Below are positions 61,800 to 64,000 of a stretch of 64,000 nt of DNA, one piece after another. Position numbers and translations under genes: made by a program. Origin of the DNA: CAWHNT01 sp963830775 (GTDB lineage Bacteria; Pseudomonadota; Alphaproteobacteria; Geminicoccales; Geminicoccaceae); contig CAWHNT010000026.1 in assembly GCA_963830775.1 (NCBI GenBank), positions 62,001 through 126,000 of the forward strand, given 5' to 3'. Within the stretch, counting starts at the first letter, position 1; each line of letters opens with the position of its first letter. The notes below the pieces were generated by a model that searched no databases, was not told the origin of the DNA, and saw only the letters and a program-made list of their open reading frames with translations.

Positions 61800-62150
61800 G
61801 CAAACGCCAAACCGGCTCACGACCGCACTATTTCGATCACGGGGTCATTCTGCCCATATCGGGCAGGAGGTCGTGGTTCACTACCGCTGGCATCCGCTGC
61901 ACGGGCGCCGCGTCCGGCGGCACTACAGCGAGGATCGTCTCGCCGGTCGCTTCGTGCACGTCGAGGTGGCGCCCGGCGTGGTCACGGTCATCGCGGCGTG
62001 GATGCTCGACCCGGTCGCCTGCGCCGGGATGGAGCTCGGCCCGCCGCGCGTGTCGGTGTCGGCGCTGGCTGACCTGCAACCAGCTGCTGATCGAGCGTGG
62101 TTCCAGGCGATGCTCCAGGGGCGGTTCGAACATCGCCCAGGAGGAGCATC
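61800..62150 (+). pseudogene. Recombinase-associated small protein (DUF5372-like), probable frameshift
   Basis: A frame reads GQEVVVHYRWHPLHGRRVRR, then GRFVHVEVAPGVVTVIAAWM and LDPVACAGMELGPPRVSVSA. Proteins like this occur directly before large serine recombinases in Alphaproteobacteria. An extra A near 62081 seems to break the end: corrected, it reads DLHQLLIERGSRR and NIAQEEHH up to the next gene's start. The 5' end is unclear because the IS4 copy inserted just upstream. Confidence 0.55.
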
Positions 62151-62336
62151 ATGGCGAACCCGCCCAGACCGGCACCGCCATCCACGACACCTCGCCAGCT
62201 GAGCATGGCGCTGGACTCCGCGAGGCTGCGGGGGATGAGCGCAGCCGAGCGCGCCGCGGCTGTGGCACGGCTGGCCGATCTCCTGATGGAGGCCGCCGGC
62301 CTCGTTGCGGGGAAGCGTGACGATGACCGGCGCTGA
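62151..62336 (+). CDS. Small protein of the serine-recombinase module
   Basis: A 61-residue protein, ATG after AGGAGGA, MANPPRPAPPSTTPRQLSMA then ARLRGMSAAERAAAVARLAD. Such small helical proteins are regularly found between a DUF5372-like gene and a large serine recombinase and may be cofactors or directionality factors. Its end overlaps the recombinase start (62323) by 14 bases. Confidence 0.6.
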   Translation: MANPPRPAPPSTTPRQLSMALDSARLRGMSAAERAAAVARLADLLMEAAGLVAGKRDDDRR

Positions 62337-62709
62337 TCCGCTTCCGCCCGCCGTGCTGAAGCGCAAGGCGGTGGTCTATGTCCGGCAGTCGACGCCAGCA
62401 CAGGTCGAGACCAACCTCGAGAGCCGGCGTCGGCAGTACGAGCTGGTCGACTTGGCGCGAAGCCGGGGCTTCCGGGACGTCGAGGTCATCGACGACGATC
62501 TCGGCCGCTCCGCGAGCGGCATGGTCGCGCGGCCGGGCTTCGAGCGGCTGGTGGCGTGGCTCTGCGCCGGCGAGGTCGGGGCCGTGCTGTGCTTCGACGC
62601 CTCGCGGCTCGCCCGCAATGGCCGCGACTGGCATCACCTGCTCGAGCTCTGCGGCCTCGTCGAGGCGCGGGTGATCGACCAGGACGGCGTCTACGATCTG
62701 TCATGTTGA
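62323..62709 (+). pseudogene. Large serine recombinase, N-terminal domain only
   Basis: 128 residues: KAVVYVRQSTPAQVETNLES contains the catalytic Ser in RQST. DVEVIDDDLGRSASGMVARP and AVLCFDASRLARNGRDWHHL are the resolvase fold. The frame ends at VYDLSC, exactly where the family normally continues with the long helix and recombinase domain, so the gene is cut at about 62700. The C-terminal half of a similar recombinase begins six bases further on, but on the other strand. Confidence 0.85.
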
Positions 62710-62714
62710 TGCCC

Positions 62715-64000
62715 TCATTGGGCTGTTGACGGCAGGTAGTCGAGGTGATCGACCAAGCCGGCCTTCAGCTCCTGAAAGTGGGCGAGGGTGACGTCGGTGT
62801 CCGGGAACAGGAGGCGACCGCTGGCGGCATCGCGGGCGATGGCGATGGTCCCGTTGCGAATGCGTCGCTCGAGCCAGTCACGGGACACCCGCAGCCGCCG
62901 GGCCAGTTCGGCCATGGTCAACCACCCCGGAACATGCCGCGGATGCGCCCGGCGCCAGTCGCGCAGCACACGATGCTGATGGCGGACATGGCGCACCGTG
63001 TCCGCGGAAACATGGTCGCAGCGGGCCGAGCGGTACCCCTCCCGGGTCAGTTGCGCGGCGATGGTGGCGTCGTCCGCCCCCTGGCGCGCCAACGCGAGCA
63101 GCCGGGCCTCCATCTCGACGCCACGCGCCAGGACCCGATGTGTGTACACCGCGACTTCGATCTCGAGCGCGGAGATCTCACCGCCGCGCCAGACGATGCG
63201 GATGCTGATCCGGTCGGCCGCCATCCGCCGCAGCACTACTTTGTCGATCAGGCTGCGCAGCAGCGCCTTCTTGCGCTCGCGCGTCATGTCCGGCTGCCGC
63301 CAGAGCGCCGGCAGCTGCGGGCCAAGCGTGAGAAAGCGGGCCCGGTCTTCCGCCGACAGCGCCTCCGGCTTGGCGCGTGCCGCCCGGTGCCGTGCCAGCG
63401 CGTCCTCAGCCTGGCGCAGCTCCCGTAAGGCAAGCTCCCAGCGGCGCTCCAGCTCGGCCGCTACCAGCCGGTTGTCGGGATCGATGCGGTGGAACTGCCG
63501 CTCGGCGAGCGCCGCCTGGTAGCGTAGCCGCTCGACCTGCAGCCTCCCGGCACGATCGAGCGCCGCCTCTGCCTGGCGCCGGGCGTCATGAGCCTGCGCC
63601 CAGGCCTCCAGCTCGGCCGGGGTCACCGCCGCGAAGAACGCGGCCACCACCTCCGCATCGATCGGGTCGGCCGGCAGGTGCTGGCACACCGGCTCGCCAC
63701 GGGTAGCATGCAGGTGGTTGCAGACGTAGCGGTTGCCGGCCTTGTACTGCACGACCATCTTGTGGCCGCACTGTCCGCACCAGACGATACCCTGCAGCAG
63801 GGCAGCGCCGTCACGCGGCACCCCGCGTGTCTTGTTCCGCACGTACTCGGCATAGTTGTCGCGCAGCATCGCCTGGATCCGCTCGAAGCTGTCCCAGTCG
63901 AGGTAGGCGGGGTACTTGCCCTGCACCACGATTTGCCATTCGCTCCTCGGGCAGCGGGTGGTGACCAGCTTGCCGTTGGCATAGTGCCGGTGGCAGGACC
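62715..64000 (-). CDS. Large serine recombinase, C-terminal half (5' end outside the window)
   Basis: At least 427 residues, entering from the right edge. QGKYPAYLDWDSFERIQAML, then a recombinase zinc ribbon (IVWCGQCGHKMVV ... YVCNHL ... EPVCQHL). A coiled-coil region (about 63290-63590) follows, then VVLRRMAADRISIRIVWRGG. The C-terminus adds a MerR/excisionase-like helix-turn-helix (WLTMAELARRLRVSRDWLER). The catalytic N-terminal domain must lie beyond 64000. The stop is six bases from the end of the plus-strand N-terminal fragment, so the two halves meet tail to tail. Confidence 0.87.
   Translation of the reverse strand, partial: SCHRHYANGKLVTTRCPRSEWQIVVQGKYPAYLDWDSFERIQAMLRDNYAEYVRNKTRGVPRDGAALLQGIVWCGQCGHKMVVQYKAGNRYVCNHLHATRGEPVCQHLPADPIDAEVVAAFFAAVTPAELEAWAQAHDARRQAEAALDRAGRLQVERLRYQAALAERQFHRIDPDNRLVAAELERRWELALRELRQAEDALARHRAARAKPEALSAEDRARFLTLGPQLPALWRQPDMTRERKKALLRSLIDKVVLRRMAADRISIRIVWRGGEISALEIEVAVYTHRVLARGVEMEARLLALARQGADDATIAAQLTREGYRSARCDHVSADTVRHVRHQHRVLRDWRRAHPRHVPGWLTMAELARRLRVSRDWLERRIRNGTIAIARDAASGRLLFPDTDVTLAHFQELKAGLVDHLDYLPSTAQ

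Noticed and set aside
1..64000. CRISPR array
   Set aside because: No set of short direct repeats with regular spacers was seen anywhere; the repeats found are RTX motifs, PAS units and IS ends.

Overview
The window is high-GC DNA from what looks like an alphaproteobacterial chromosome. Supporting markers are an F1-ATPase zeta inhibitor (DUF1476), an SDHAF4-type succinate dehydrogenase assembly factor (DUF1674), a DUF1127 protein and a fused caa3 oxidase subunit I+III. A Rhodospirillales- or Geminicoccales-like lineage fits, but this is inferred from gene content only. About 1-45 kb is ordinary, tightly packed chromosome with many ATGA/GTGA/TGATG couplings. About 45.8-64 kb is an insertion-sequence graveyard with almost no host genes.

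Layout. 1-3.4 kb: housekeeping genes (quinone oxidoreductase 3' end, MgtC, NRDE protein, ATPase zeta inhibitor, SDHAF4, EamA exporter). 3.4-16.7 kb: one long amide/urea island. It starts with an AmiC-like amide sensor and an AmiR-like ANTAR antiterminator behind a terminator-like leader. Two complete five-part Urt/Liv-type ABC transporters follow, with an acetamidase and a nitrilase-superfamily amidohydrolase between them. The logic is to sense a short amide, relieve attenuation, import it, and hydrolyse it to ammonia and acid. 16.8-24.7 kb: a metallophosphatase, a large-subunit catalase directly abutting a caa3-type cytochrome oxidase operon. 24.7-26.7 kb: two tandem RTX-like proteins. 27-32.8 kb: a 2-aminoethylphosphonate-type operon (binding protein, ATPase, fused permease, FAD amine oxidase, PhnX). 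32.8-40.1 kb, minus strand: DUF1127, then a 2134-residue ten-PAS hybrid histidine kinase, then an OmpR-type regulator. 40.3-41.9 kb: a spermidine-synthase-like pair split into a membrane half and a Tat-signal catalytic half. 41.9-44.9 kb: type I secretion MFP and ABC protein. 45.0-45.6 kb: a free-standing, catalytically degenerate GlnD-like domain.

45.8-64 kb: IS630, IS5, IS110, IS1595, IS1, IS256, IS21 and IS4 copies. Several are nested with readable target duplications: IS1595 in IS110, IS1595 in IS256, and probably IS21 in an IS5-like element. The only host-like genes are an orphan response regulator (47.2 kb) and AT-rich fragments near 49.8-50.2 kb, one with an SMC/Rad50-like P-loop. At the right edge a plus-strand serine-recombinase module is cut off and meets, tail to tail, the C-terminal half of another recombinase on the minus strand.

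A recurring oddity is single-base indels that break conserved genes (nitrilase, permease, phosphatase, phosphonate binding protein, PhnX, type I ABC protein, several transposases). One compensating +1/-1 pair scrambles an ABC signature motif. Because they hit otherwise intact genes, many may be sequence errors; raw reads would settle it. The best leads for something new are the Tat-exported spermidine-synthase-like pair, the cysteine-bearing RTX twins, the ten-PAS kinase coupled to DUF1127, and the transaminase-free phosphonate operon.
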